DNA from: Streptomyces turgidiscabies Car8
GTDB taxonomy: Bacteria > Actinomycetota > Actinomycetes > Streptomycetales > Streptomycetaceae
NCBI RefSeq assembly: GCF_000331005.1
Contig: NZ_AEJB01000686.1
Span: 1-45,393, forward strand
Length of the DNA: 45,393 nt
Direction of reading: 5' to 3'
The position numbers were made by a program, and so were the translations under genes. Positions 25,902 to 34,164 of this stretch are shown here, in pieces. The notes under the pieces were generated by a model that saw only the letters and a list, made by a program, of their open reading frames with translations, was not told the DNA's origin and searched no databases. Each line of letters starts with the position of its first letter. Position 1 is the stretch's first letter.

Positions 25902-25927
25902 CCCCGCGCCCCGTCAGGGGCGCGGGG
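25902..25927. terminator. Bidirectional hairpin between convergent genes
   Basis: CCCCGCGCCCC-gtca-GGGGCGCGGGG is a perfect 11-bp stem with a 4-base loop, between the convergent stops of the M14 peptidase (25841) and the D-amino-acid oxidase (25987). The core belongs to the common Streptomyces intergenic repeat containing GGGGCGCGGGGAAC. Confidence 0.85.
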
Positions 25928-25986
25928 AACCGCGCCACCAGCCCCCACCCGCCCGCGGCAGATGAACCGCCCGACCGGCGCAGCGA

Positions 25987-26931
25987 CTAGGACCCGGCAA
26001 GCCGCGCAGCGTCCTGCGCACACCCCCACGCGACCGTGACGCCGGCGCCGCCGTGTCCGTAGTTGTGGACCAACACCCGCCCATCAGCGAGCAGTTCGCG
26101 GTCCAGCCGCACCGAGTCGCGGGTGGGCCGCAGTCCGACGCGGTGGCCGAGCACCCGTGCCCCGGCGATCTCCGGCCGTACCTCCGCACACCTCCGCACG
26201 ATCTCCTCCGCCACCGCCGGATCGGGCACGAGCGACCACTCGTCCTCCTCGGCCGTGCCGCCCAGGATCAGCCCGCCCGGCTGCGGAAAGAAGTACGTGG
26301 TCTTCGCGTCGGAGTGCCCCGCCGCCGTGAACCACGTGGTGATCCCCGGGTTCTCCACGACGACCAACTGCCCCCGCACGGGGCGCACCGCCGGATCGGG
26401 CACCAGTTCGCGCGCACCGATCCCCGTGCAGTTGACGACGGCATCCACCGCGTCCGACTCGGCGGCTTCGGCGAGGTCCCTGACGGATCGTTCCTCCACG
26501 ACCCCGCCCGCCGCGAGGAACCGCTCCCGCAGCCAGCCCAGATGGACCGGCATGTCGACCAACGGCAGCCGCGCCCGAAGTCCTTCAGCCGTCTCCCGCA
26601 ACTCCGGTACCCGGGCCGCCCACGGCCCCAGCTCGTCCAGCCGCAGCCCGGTCTGTACACCCTCGACCATGCGTACGCCCGTCTCGCCGGGCCGCTGAGC
26701 CAACTCCTCGTACACGGACAGCGACGCGAGCGCCCATTCCCCGGCCGACGCCTCCGGCTCGATCCGGTACGGCCACCACAGCGCGCCCGCAACCGCCGAG
26801 GTCGTCAGCTCGGCCGGCTCCCGCGTCCAGACCCGGACCCGCCTGCCGCGCTCGGCCAGCACCAGCGCCGTCGTCAGGCCGATGACCCCGCCACCGACCA
26901 CGATCACTTCACCACTCAGTCGCGTCTCCAC
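25987..26931 (-). CDS. D-amino-acid oxidase (FAD)
   Basis: A 314-residue flavoprotein that oxidises D-amino acids to 2-oxo acids, ammonia and hydrogen peroxide. The FAD-binding fingerprint VVGGGVIGLTTA lies at residues 11-21. ALWWPYR, the YFFPQPGGLILGGTAEED segment and the C-terminal HNYGHGGAGVTVAWG signature are characteristic of DAAO. The start is GTG at 26931. It may recycle D-Ala or other D-amino acids released from the cell wall. It is divergent from an uncharacterised gene, with 66 bases between the starts. Confidence 0.93.
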   Translation of the reverse strand: METRLSGEVIVVGGGVIGLTTALVLAERGRRVRVWTREPAELTTSAVAGALWWPYRIEPEASAGEWALASLSVYEELAQRPGETGVRMVEGVQTGLRLDELGPWAARVPELRETAEGLRARLPLVDMPVHLGWLRERFLAAGGVVEERSVRDLAEAAESDAVDAVVNCTGIGARELVPDPAVRPVRGQLVVVENPGITTWFTAAGHSDAKTTYFFPQPGGLILGGTAEEDEWSLVPDPAVAEEIVRRCAEVRPEIAGARVLGHRVGLRPTRDSVRLDRELLADGRVLVHNYGHGGAGVTVAWGCAQDAARLAGS

Positions 26932-26997
26932 GCCGGGACCGTAGCGGAATATGTCATGCCGTGCTCAGATCGGTCCCGGTCTGGGGATACTCACAAC

Positions 26998-28050
26998 ATG
27001 TCTGCCGAGTACGCGACCTTCGGCCTGGCACCGGCGATACGTGCCGGTGGAGTCCTGGCCAACGGTGACTACCAGGTCCACCGGGACTTCCTCGACTTCA
27101 TCGTCGACGGACGCCCCCTCCTCCACCAGCTCTCCGACCTCGACGCGGTCTCCCCGCTCGCCTCCGACGTCCCGCCCGCGATCTTCACCGCGCAGGTCCG
27201 CGGCCTGCTCCTGGAGGCCGACGCACCCCTGGCGGGCGGCCGGTACGTCATCTACGGCTGTCCCGAGTGCGCCGACCTCGCGTGCGGCGCCGTGACGGCG
27301 GCCATCGAGAGAGAGGGCGACGACTACGTGTGGCGCGACTTCGCCTGGCAGACGGACACCCACGCCGACCTGGAGCTCAACGGCTACCACGGCATCGGGC
27401 CCTTCCGTTTCCCCGGCGCCGAGTACCGGGACACGCTCGGCTCCCTCCTCGACACCGCCGAGGCCGCCGAGGCGGTGGGCTCCGCCGAGGCCGGCGCGGC
27501 CCGCCGCCGGGTCCTGCTGATCGGCGCCCGCGCCGCCGGCCTCGCCAAGCTCGCCGCCGCGCTGCGCATCATCGGCATCGGCGCGGACATCACCCGGGAC
27601 GCCGCGGACGTCCCCGCCGACGAACTGCGGGGCTACGGCGCCGTCGCCTTCGGCCGCGCGATCGACGAGGAGGAACGCGCCGCGGTACGCCGCTCCTTCG
27701 ACCACGCGGGTGTCGAAGTGGCGTACGTGGACGGTCTCGCCCCGATCGTCCCGCTCCTCGTCGCCCAGATCGAACACGCCCTGGACCGAAGCCCGCCGGT
27801 ACAGCGCCGCCTCACCCGCCTGGTCGCCGCCGACGGCGAGGCGGGCATAGAGGTCACCTCCACCTGCCGCGTCCACCTCACCGCGTACCGGCTGGACCGT
27901 CTGTACCGCACCCACACCCTGGAGGTCTTCGACGGCATCCTCGACCCCGGCCGGCACCGCATCCCGCTGGAGGCGAAGGCGGTGAAGGGGGAGTCGTTCA
28001 TCGTGGCGCGTACGTCGGGAACCGTGCTGGTGGAGCCGATGGCCAGGTGA
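26998..28050 (+). CDS. Conserved protein of unknown function (oxidoreductase-like C-terminus)
   Basis: A 350-residue cytoplasmic protein. The N-terminal region (about 1-145) has a CPECADLACG cluster (Cys-x2-Cys-x4-Cys) in YVIYGCPECADLACGAV, which could bind metal. From about 165, RRRVLLIGARAAGLAKLAAAL and a following alternating pattern resemble a nucleotide-binding Rossmann start. The last part is beta-rich with a possible extracellular-like fold. I do not recognise a named family. Homologues in Streptomyces tend to be called hypothetical or oxidoreductase. ATG at 26998; no strong ribosome site visible. It lies 49 bases before an ABC-F gene and may be co-transcribed with it. Confidence 0.7.
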   Translation: MSAEYATFGLAPAIRAGGVLANGDYQVHRDFLDFIVDGRPLLHQLSDLDAVSPLASDVPPAIFTAQVRGLLLEADAPLAGGRYVIYGCPECADLACGAVTAAIEREGDDYVWRDFAWQTDTHADLELNGYHGIGPFRFPGAEYRDTLGSLLDTAEAAEAVGSAEAGAARRRVLLIGARAAGLAKLAAALRIIGIGADITRDAADVPADELRGYGAVAFGRAIDEEERAAVRRSFDHAGVEVAYVDGLAPIVPLLVAQIEHALDRSPPVQRRLTRLVAADGEAGIEVTSTCRVHLTAYRLDRLYRTHTLEVFDGILDPGRHRIPLEAKAVKGESFIVARTSGTVLVEPMAR

Positions 28051-28099
28051 CATCCGGGAGGCCGGGCCGCCGCCCGCGGCAGCTAGGATCGGCCTCCTG

Positions 28100-29743
28100 A
28101 TGACTGCCACTCTCGTCGCCAAGAACCTCGCCGCCGGCCACGGCGACCGCTCCCTCTTCGCCGGGCTCGACCTCGTCGTCGCGCCCGGCGACGTGATCGG
28201 GCTCGTCGGTGCCAACGGCGCGGGCAAGTCCACCCTCCTCAAGATGCTGGCCGGGCTGCTCCCGCCCGAGCAGGGCGAGCTGCGCCTCTCCCCGCCGAGC
28301 GCGAGCGTCGGCCATCTCCCGCAGGAGCCGGAGCGCCGGGAGGGCGAGACCGTCCGCGAGTTCCTCGCCCGCCGCACGGGCGTGGCCGAGGCGCAGCGTG
28401 TGATGGACGAGGCGACGCAGGCGCTGGTGGACGGAGCCCCGGGCGCGGACGACGCGTACTCGGTGAGCCTGGAGCGCTGGCTCGACCTCGGCGGCGCCGA
28501 CCTGGACGAGCGGGCGGACGAGGTCGCCGGTTCCCTGGCCCTGACCGTTGACCTGGACCAGCCGATGACCTCCCTGTCGGGCGGCCAGGCGGCGAGGGCG
28601 GGCCTCGCCTCCCTGCTCCTCTCCCGCTACGACGTCTTCCTCCTCGACGAGCCGACGAACGACCTGGACCTCGACGGCCTCGAACGCCTGGAGCGCTTCG
28701 TCAAGGGCCTGCGCGCCGGCACGCTCGTCGTCAGCCACGACCGCGAGTTCCTCACCCGCACGGTCACCAAGGTCCTCGAACTCGACCTCGCCCAGCAGCA
28801 GATCAGGCTCTACGGCGGCGGCTACGAGGCCTACCTGGAGGAGCGGGACGTCGCCCGCAGGCACGCCCGCGACGACTTCGAGGAGTACGCCGACAAACGC
28901 TCCGCGCTCCAGGACCGGGCCCAGATGCAGCGCGGCTGGATGGACAAGGGCGTCAAGAACGCCCGGCGCAAGGCGAACAACGACAACGACAAGATCGGCC
29001 GCAAGTTCCGCAGCGAGGCCAGCGAGAAGCAGGCCGCGAAGGCCCGCCAGACCCAGCGCATGATCGAACGCCTGGACGTGGTCGAAGAGCCGCGCAAGGA
29101 GTGGGAACTGCGGATGGAGATCGCGGCGGCCCCGCGTTCCGGCTCGGTGGTCGCGACCCTCCGGGACGCGGAGGTGCGCCGCGCGGGCTTCACGCTCGGC
29201 CCGGTGACCGTACAGATCGACTGGGCGGACCGCATCGCGGTCACGGGCGCGAACGGGGCCGGCAAGTCGACGTTCCTGGCCGCGCTGCTGGGCCGGATCC
29301 CGCTCGACGAGGGTCACGCCGCGCTCGGTTCGGGTGTGGTGGTCGGCGAGGTGGACCAGGCCCGCAAGCTCTTCCACGGCCCCGAGGCGCTGCTGGACGC
29401 GTTCTGCGAGGCGGTACCCGACACGGAGCCGGCGGAAGTCCGCACGCTCCTGGCCAAGTTCGGCCTGAAGGCGGAGCACGTCCTACGCCCGGCGGCGACC
29501 CTGTCCCCCGGCGAACGCACCCGCTCGGCCCTGGCCCTGCTCCAGGGCAGGGGCGTGAACCTCCTGGTCCTGGACGAGCCGACCAACCACCTCGACCTCC
29601 CGGCCATCGAACAACTGGAACAGGCCCTCGACTCCTACGAGGGCACGCTGCTCCTGGTGACCCACGACCGCAGAATGCTGGACGCGGTACGGGTGACGCG
29701 GCGCTTCGAGGTGACGGCCGGCAAGGTGAGGGAGCTGGCGTAG
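28100..29743 (+). CDS. Second ABC-F family ATPase
   Basis: A 547-residue protein with two ABC domains and no membrane segments. First Walker A GANGAGKST (37-45), signature LSGGQ, Walker B LLDEPTNDLD. The second half has GANGAGKST, LSPGE and LVLDEPTNHLD. The inter-domain linker is Arg/Lys-rich with long predicted helices. It is distinct from the ABC-F protein encoded at 11.2-12.8 kb in linker and signature sequences. It is probably a ribosome-associated translation factor or resistance protein; there is no transmembrane partner nearby. Confidence 0.9.
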   Translation: MTATLVAKNLAAGHGDRSLFAGLDLVVAPGDVIGLVGANGAGKSTLLKMLAGLLPPEQGELRLSPPSASVGHLPQEPERREGETVREFLARRTGVAEAQRVMDEATQALVDGAPGADDAYSVSLERWLDLGGADLDERADEVAGSLALTVDLDQPMTSLSGGQAARAGLASLLLSRYDVFLLDEPTNDLDLDGLERLERFVKGLRAGTLVVSHDREFLTRTVTKVLELDLAQQQIRLYGGGYEAYLEERDVARRHARDDFEEYADKRSALQDRAQMQRGWMDKGVKNARRKANNDNDKIGRKFRSEASEKQAAKARQTQRMIERLDVVEEPRKEWELRMEIAAAPRSGSVVATLRDAEVRRAGFTLGPVTVQIDWADRIAVTGANGAGKSTFLAALLGRIPLDEGHAALGSGVVVGEVDQARKLFHGPEALLDAFCEAVPDTEPAEVRTLLAKFGLKAEHVLRPAATLSPGERTRSALALLQGRGVNLLVLDEPTNHLDLPAIEQLEQALDSYEGTLLLVTHDRRMLDAVRVTRRFEVTAGKVRELA

Positions 29744-29798
29744 GGCTGCGCTGGGCTGCGTCGGCTGGGTTGTGCGTGCGGGTCGGTGGGGGCTGGTC

Positions 29799-29832
29799 GC
29801 GCAGTTCCCCGCGCCCCTGGAACGGGCTGCGC
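29799..29832. terminator. Hairpin between ABC-F and tex
   Basis: Nested arms GCGCAG/CTGCGC (29799-29804, 29827-29832) and GTTCC/GGAAC (29804-29808, 29819-29823) enclose a C-rich loop in the 192-base convergent gap. The sequence is the common Streptomyces intergenic repeat CGCGCAGTTCCCCGCGCCCC and probably terminates both genes. Confidence 0.75.
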
Positions 29833-29935
29833 CCGATCAGCCTCAGTTGCGGGCAGTCGTGCCGCTGGGGCGGCACGGGTGGGCGCAGCGGCACCCCGTA
29901 AGCGCCGGGCCGCGCGACCCACCCGCCCGCCGGCA

Positions 29936-32344
29936 TCAGCGCCTCTTGGGATCCACCAGCCCCGCCTTCCGCAGCGCGTCCGCCATCGCACTGTTCCCCG
30001 GCGCGGGCGCCGCCTGCCGAGACGCACCGTTCCCCTGACCCTGACCCTGACCCTGACCCTGACCCTGCCCCTGGCGCTGCCGAGGCTGAGGTGCACGCCC
30101 CCCACGCTGAGGCCGCCCCCCACCCCCCTGCTGCTGACCTTCGCCGGAGGCCACCGCCTCGTCGTCCAACCGCAGCGTCAGGGAGATCCGCTTCCGCGGA
30201 ATGTCGACGTCGAGCACCTTCACCTTGACGATGTCACCGGACTTCACGACGTCGTGCGGGTCCTTGACGAACGTCTTCGACATCGCGGACACATGCACCA
30301 GCCCGTCCTGGTGGACGCCGACATCCACGAACGCCCCGAACGCCGCCACGTTCGTGACCACACCCTCCAGCACCATCCCGGAGGCCAGGTCGCCGATCTT
30401 CTCGACCCCCTCCTTGAACGTGGCCGTCGCGAAGGCGGGCCGCGGGTCGCGCCCGGGCTTCTCCAGCTCGCGCAGAATGTCCGTCACCGTCGGCAGACCG
30501 AACTTCTCGTCGACGAAGTCGTCGGGCCGCAGCGACCGCAGCACCGCCGTGTTCCCGACCAGCGAAGCCACCTGACTACCGGCCGACTTCACCATCCGCC
30601 GCACCACCGGATAAGCCTCCGGGTGCACACTGGACGCGTCCAGCGGATCGTCCCCGCCCCGGATCCGCAGGAACCCCGCACACTGCTCGTACGCCTTCGG
30701 CCCGAGCCGCGGGACACTCTTCAGCTGGGACCGTGACGTGAACGGCCCGTTCGCGTCCCGGTGCGCCACGATGTTCTCCGCGAGCCCGGAGGAGATGCCG
30801 GAGACCCGCGAAAGGAGCGGCGTGGACGCCGTGTTGACGTCGACACCGACACCGTTCACGCAGTCCTCGACCACCGCGTCCAGCGACCGCGACAGTTTCA
30901 CCTCGGACAGGTCGTGCTGGTACTGCCCGACCCCGATCGACTTCGGGTCGATCTTCACCAGCTCGGCCAGCGGGTCCTGCAGCCGCCGGGCGATCGACAC
31001 CGCCCCGCGCAGCGACACGTCCATGCCCGGCAGCTCCTGCGAGGCGAACGCCGACGCCGAGTACACCGACGCGCCCGCCTCGGACACCATCACCTTGGTG
31101 AGCTTCAACTCGGGGTGCTTGGCGATGAGTTCACCGGCGAGCTTGTCCGTCTCGCGCGACGCCGTACCGTTGCCGATGGCGATCAGGTCGACCGAGTGCT
31201 CCTTGGCGAGCCGGGCCAGCTTGGCGAGCGCCTCGTCCCACTTGTTCGCCGGAACATGCGGATAGATCACGTCCGTGGCGACGGCCTTGCCCGTCGCGTC
31301 CACCACGGCCACCTTGACGCCTGTCCGGAACCCGGGGTCCAGTCCCAGCGTCGCGCGTGTGCCGGCCGGGGCGGCGAGCAGCAGGTCGCGCAGGTTCGCC
31401 GCGAACACGTTGACCGCCTCGTCCTCGGCGACCGTACGCAGCCGAAGGCGCACGTCGATGCCGAGGTGCACCAGGATCCGGGTCCGCCAGGCCCAACGCA
31501 CCGTTTCCTTCAGCCACTTGTCGCCCGGACGGCCGCGCTCGGCGATCCCGAAACGGTGGGCGATGATCCCCTCGTACGAGGAAGGGCCATCCGTCGGCTC
31601 CTCCGGCTCCAGGACCAGGTCGAGGACGTCCTCCTTCTCGCCGCGCAGCATCGCGAGGATGCGGTGCGAGGGCAGGGCGGTGAAGGGCTCGGCGAAGTCG
31701 AAGTAGTCGGCGAACTTGGCGCCCGCCTCCTCCTTGCCCTCCTTCACCTTGGCGGCCAGCCGCCCGCGCACCCACATGCGTTCACGCACCTCGCCGATCA
31801 GGTCGGCGTCCTCCGAGAACCGCTCGGTGAGGATCGAGCGCGCGCCGTCCAGCGCGGCCTGCGGATCGGCGACGCCCTTGTCGGCGTCGACGAAGGCCGC
31901 CGCCGCGGCGAGCGGGTCCACGGACGGGTCCCCAAGCAGCCCCTCGGCCAGCGGTTCGAGGCCCGCCTCGCGCGCGATCTGGGCCTTCGTCCGCCGCTTC
32001 GGCTTGAACGGCAGGTAGATGTCCTCCAGGCGCGCCTTCGTCTCGGCCCCGCGGATCTGCGCCTCGACCTCGGGCGTCAGCTTGCCCTGCTCGCGCACCG
32101 ACTCGAGGATCGCGGCCCGCCGCTCCTCCAGCTCCCGCAGATAGCGCAGCCGCTCCTCCAACGTGCGCAGCTGCGCATCGTCGAGCATCTCGGTCGCTTC
32201 CTTGCGGTAGCGGGCGATGAAGGGCACTGTCGAACCCCCGTCGAGCAACTCGACGGCGGCCCTCACCTGCCGCTCCCGTACGCCGAGTTCCTCGGCGATC
32301 CTGCCTTCGATGGACCCTACTTCGATGGACCCGGGTGTCGTCAC
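29936..32344 (-). CDS. tex: Tex-family RNA-binding transcription accessory protein
   Basis: An 802-residue Tex protein. The Tex N-terminal domain (LDGGSTVPFIARYRKEATEMLDD) is followed by the YqgF/RNase H-like domain (LGLDPGFRTGVKVAVVD), the helix-hairpin-helix pair (about 505-580), an OB-fold S1 domain (about 650-720, GMVLEGVVTNVAAFGAFVDVGVHQDGLVHVS) and a disordered Gly/Gln/Arg-rich tail. The tail's GQ repeat is encoded by a CCCTGA hexanucleotide array. Tex binds RNA polymerase and nucleic acid and affects transcription and stress tolerance. GTG at 32344 gives the normal family N-terminus. The frame runs open upstream to 32425 without similarity. Confidence 0.93.
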   Translation of the reverse strand: MTTPGSIEVGSIEGRIAEELGVRERQVRAAVELLDGGSTVPFIARYRKEATEMLDDAQLRTLEERLRYLRELEERRAAILESVREQGKLTPEVEAQIRGAETKARLEDIYLPFKPKRRTKAQIAREAGLEPLAEGLLGDPSVDPLAAAAAFVDADKGVADPQAALDGARSILTERFSEDADLIGEVRERMWVRGRLAAKVKEGKEEAGAKFADYFDFAEPFTALPSHRILAMLRGEKEDVLDLVLEPEEPTDGPSSYEGIIAHRFGIAERGRPGDKWLKETVRWAWRTRILVHLGIDVRLRLRTVAEDEAVNVFAANLRDLLLAAPAGTRATLGLDPGFRTGVKVAVVDATGKAVATDVIYPHVPANKWDEALAKLARLAKEHSVDLIAIGNGTASRETDKLAGELIAKHPELKLTKVMVSEAGASVYSASAFASQELPGMDVSLRGAVSIARRLQDPLAELVKIDPKSIGVGQYQHDLSEVKLSRSLDAVVEDCVNGVGVDVNTASTPLLSRVSGISSGLAENIVAHRDANGPFTSRSQLKSVPRLGPKAYEQCAGFLRIRGGDDPLDASSVHPEAYPVVRRMVKSAGSQVASLVGNTAVLRSLRPDDFVDEKFGLPTVTDILRELEKPGRDPRPAFATATFKEGVEKIGDLASGMVLEGVVTNVAAFGAFVDVGVHQDGLVHVSAMSKTFVKDPHDVVKSGDIVKVKVLDVDIPRKRISLTLRLDDEAVASGEGQQQGGGGRPQRGGRAPQPRQRQGQGQGQGQGQGQGNGASRQAAPAPGNSAMADALRKAGLVDPKRR
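30033..30062. repeat. CCCTGA hexanucleotide repeat inside tex
   Basis: Five perfect copies of CCCTGA (30033-30062), with one degenerate copy following, encode a (Gly-Gln)n run in the disordered C-terminal tail of Tex. Copy-number change would alter tail length by two residues without shifting frame. Confidence 0.9.
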
Positions 32345-32385
32345 GATCCCGTACCGCCTTCTCCACTGAGGTTGCGCGGCAATTG

Positions 32386-32473
32386 TGGCAGGTGGCACCG
32401 ACATCCGGGCAGCAGGGCGCCACACGCCCGCAAGTCACCTGCCATCGGGCCACCCCGCACAGGGAATGGCAGG
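32386..32473. promoter_or_regulatory. Three TGGCAGG motifs in the tex/GlxA-type regulator promoter region
   Basis: TGGCAGGTG (32386-32394), its inverse CACCTGCCA (32436-32444) and TGGCAGGAAAGG (32467 onward) lie between the divergent starts at 32344 and 32529. TGGC-type half-sites are typical of AraC/AdpA-like regulators, and the rightward gene encodes one. Autoregulation is the likely reading. Confidence 0.5.
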
Positions 32474-32528
32474 AAAGGTGGGAAACTCGTCATTGCGGCC
32501 ATCACCCGCGCCGCCGAGAATCCGGGGT

Positions 32529-33488
32529 ATGGCGCAGCGAACCGTCCTCGTCGTCCTCTTCGACGACGTCCAGATCCTCGATGTCACCGGCCCCGTCGAG
32601 GTGCTCGCCCAGGCATCCGCGGGACACCCGGGCGGCTACCTCATCCGTACCGCCTCGCTGACCGGCGAACCGGTCCGCTCCTCCAGCGGCCTCACCCTCG
32701 TCCCGGACGGCGCACTCGCCGACGCCCCCGTACCGCACACCCTTCTGGTCCCCGGCGGACCGGGCTCCCGGGCCGCCGACCCGCGCCTGGTCGACTGGCT
32801 GCGCGCGCACGGCCCGCGTCCCGAACGGCTGGTGTCCGTGTGCACGGGAGCACTGCTGCTCGCCGCCGCCGGTCTGCTGGACGGTCTGCGCGCGACCACG
32901 CACTGGGGGTACTGCGACCGGCTCGCCCGCGACCACCCGGCCGTCGACGTCGACCCCGAGCCCATCTACGTACGCGACGGACGAGTGCTGACGTCGGCCG
33001 GTGTCACCGCCGGCATCGATCTCGCCCTCGCTCTCGTGGAGGAGGACCTCGGCCGTGACACCGCGCTCACCGTCGCCCGTCATCTGGTCGTCTTTCTGCG
33101 CCGGCCGGGAAACCAGGCCCAGTTCAGCGCCCAGCTCGCCGCACAGACCGCCAGGCGCGAGCCGCTGCGCGCGGTCCAGCACTGGATCTCCGAGCACCCG
33201 GACGGTGACCTGAGCGTCGAGTCCCTCGCCGCCCGTGCCCGTCTCTCACCCCGGCACTTCGCCCGCGCCTTCCGCACCGAGACCGGCATCACGCCCGGCC
33301 GCTACGTCGACCGGGTCCGCCTCGAACATGCCCGGCGCCTGCTGGAGGACACGTCGGACAGCGTCGAGGGGATTTCACGCGTCAGCGGTTACGCCACCCC
33401 GGAGGCCATGCGCCGGGCCTTCGTCAGAAGCCTCGGCACGGCCCCGGCCGAGTACCGCCGCCGCTTCCGCCCCGCCTCCGCCCCCTGA
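32529..33488 (+). CDS. GlxA-family regulator (DJ-1/PfpI domain plus AraC HTH)
   Basis: A 319-residue regulator. The N-terminal class I glutamine-amidotransferase-like (DJ-1/PfpI) domain covers about 5-175 and keeps the elbow cysteine C105 (SVCTGALLLAAAGLL). The C-terminal AraC-type DNA-binding domain with two helix-turn-helices covers about 215-315 (LSVESLAARARLSPRHFARAF and the GISRVSGYATPEAMRRAF segment). Such AdpA-like proteins sense unknown small molecules or act as ligand-independent developmental regulators. ATG at 32529. It is followed after 40 bases by a stand-alone DJ-1/PfpI gene, with a perfect 15-bp palindrome in the gap. Confidence 0.9.
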   Translation: MAQRTVLVVLFDDVQILDVTGPVEVLAQASAGHPGGYLIRTASLTGEPVRSSSGLTLVPDGALADAPVPHTLLVPGGPGSRAADPRLVDWLRAHGPRPERLVSVCTGALLLAAAGLLDGLRATTHWGYCDRLARDHPAVDVDPEPIYVRDGRVLTSAGVTAGIDLALALVEEDLGRDTALTVARHLVVFLRRPGNQAQFSAQLAAQTARREPLRAVQHWISEHPDGDLSVESLAARARLSPRHFARAFRTETGITPGRYVDRVRLEHARRLLEDTSDSVEGISRVSGYATPEAMRRAFVRSLGTAPAEYRRRFRPASAP

Positions 33489-33492
33489 CCAC

Positions 33493-33507
33493 TGTCACGC
33501 CGTGACA
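33493..33507. promoter_or_regulatory. 15-bp palindrome between the regulator and the DJ-1 gene
   Basis: TGTCAC-GCC-GTGACA is a perfect palindrome located 5 bases after the regulator stop and 22 bases before the DJ-1 ATG. It could be an operator allowing separate control of the downstream enzyme, or a weak attenuating hairpin. Confidence 0.5.
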
Positions 33508-33528
33508 CACCGCACCGGAAGGCCCGCC

Positions 33529-34164
33529 ATGCAGATCGCCCTGCTGCTCTTCGACCGCTTCACCGCCCTCGACACGGTCGGCCCGTACGAGATCCTCAGC
33601 CGGCTCCCGGACACGGAGACCGTCTTCGTCGCCGAGGAGACCGGGCCCGTCCGCAACGACAGCGGCAGCCTCGCGCTCATCGCCGACCGCGCCCTGGCCG
33701 ACGTACCGAACCCCGGCATCGTGGTCGTGCCCGGCGGCCCCGGGCAGTCCGCGCAGATGGACAACGAGGCTCTGCTCGGCTGGCTGCGCCGCGCGGACGC
33801 CACCACCACCTGGACGACCTCCGTGTGCACCGGCTCGCTGCTCCTGGCCGCCGCCGGACTGCTCACCGGCCGCCGCGCCACCTCGCACTGGCTGGCCCTG
33901 GAGCAGCTCCCGAAGTACGGCGCACAGCCCACGGGGGAGCGGGTGGTGACGGACGGCAAGTACGTCACCTCCGCCGGGGTCTCCTCCGGCATCGACATGG
34001 CGCTCACCCTGACCGGCCGCATCGCGGGCGACGAGCACGCCAGGACCGTACAGCTCGCGACGGAGTACGACCCGCAGCCGCCCTACGACGCCGGCGCCCC
34101 GCACAAGGCACCCGCACACCTGGTGGAACTCCTGCGCTCCCGCAGCCGGTTCACCGGGCGGTAG
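33529..34164 (+). CDS. DJ-1/PfpI family protein (isonitrile-hydratase-like)
   Basis: A 211-residue single-domain DJ-1/PfpI protein. D15 (FTALDTVGPYEIL) and C100 (TSVCTGSLLLAAAGLL) match the residues used by isonitrile hydratase InhA, an enzyme converting isocyanides to N-formamides. Activity cannot be confirmed from sequence alone. ATG with GGAAGG seven bases upstream; the longer frame to 33235 overlaps the preceding gene and is a shadow. The 3' end overlaps the convergent crotonase gene by 14 bases. Confidence 0.85.
   Translation: MQIALLLFDRFTALDTVGPYEILSRLPDTETVFVAEETGPVRNDSGSLALIADRALADVPNPGIVVVPGGPGQSAQMDNEALLGWLRRADATTTWTTSVCTGSLLLAAAGLLTGRRATSHWLALEQLPKYGAQPTGERVVTDGKYVTSAGVSSGIDMALTLTGRIAGDEHARTVQLATEYDPQPPYDAGAPHKAPAHLVELLRSRSRFTGR

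Noticed and set aside
30761..33058. 765-codon plus-strand ORF across tex and the GlxA-type gene
   Set aside because: It spans two real genes on different strands and shows no domain of its own.
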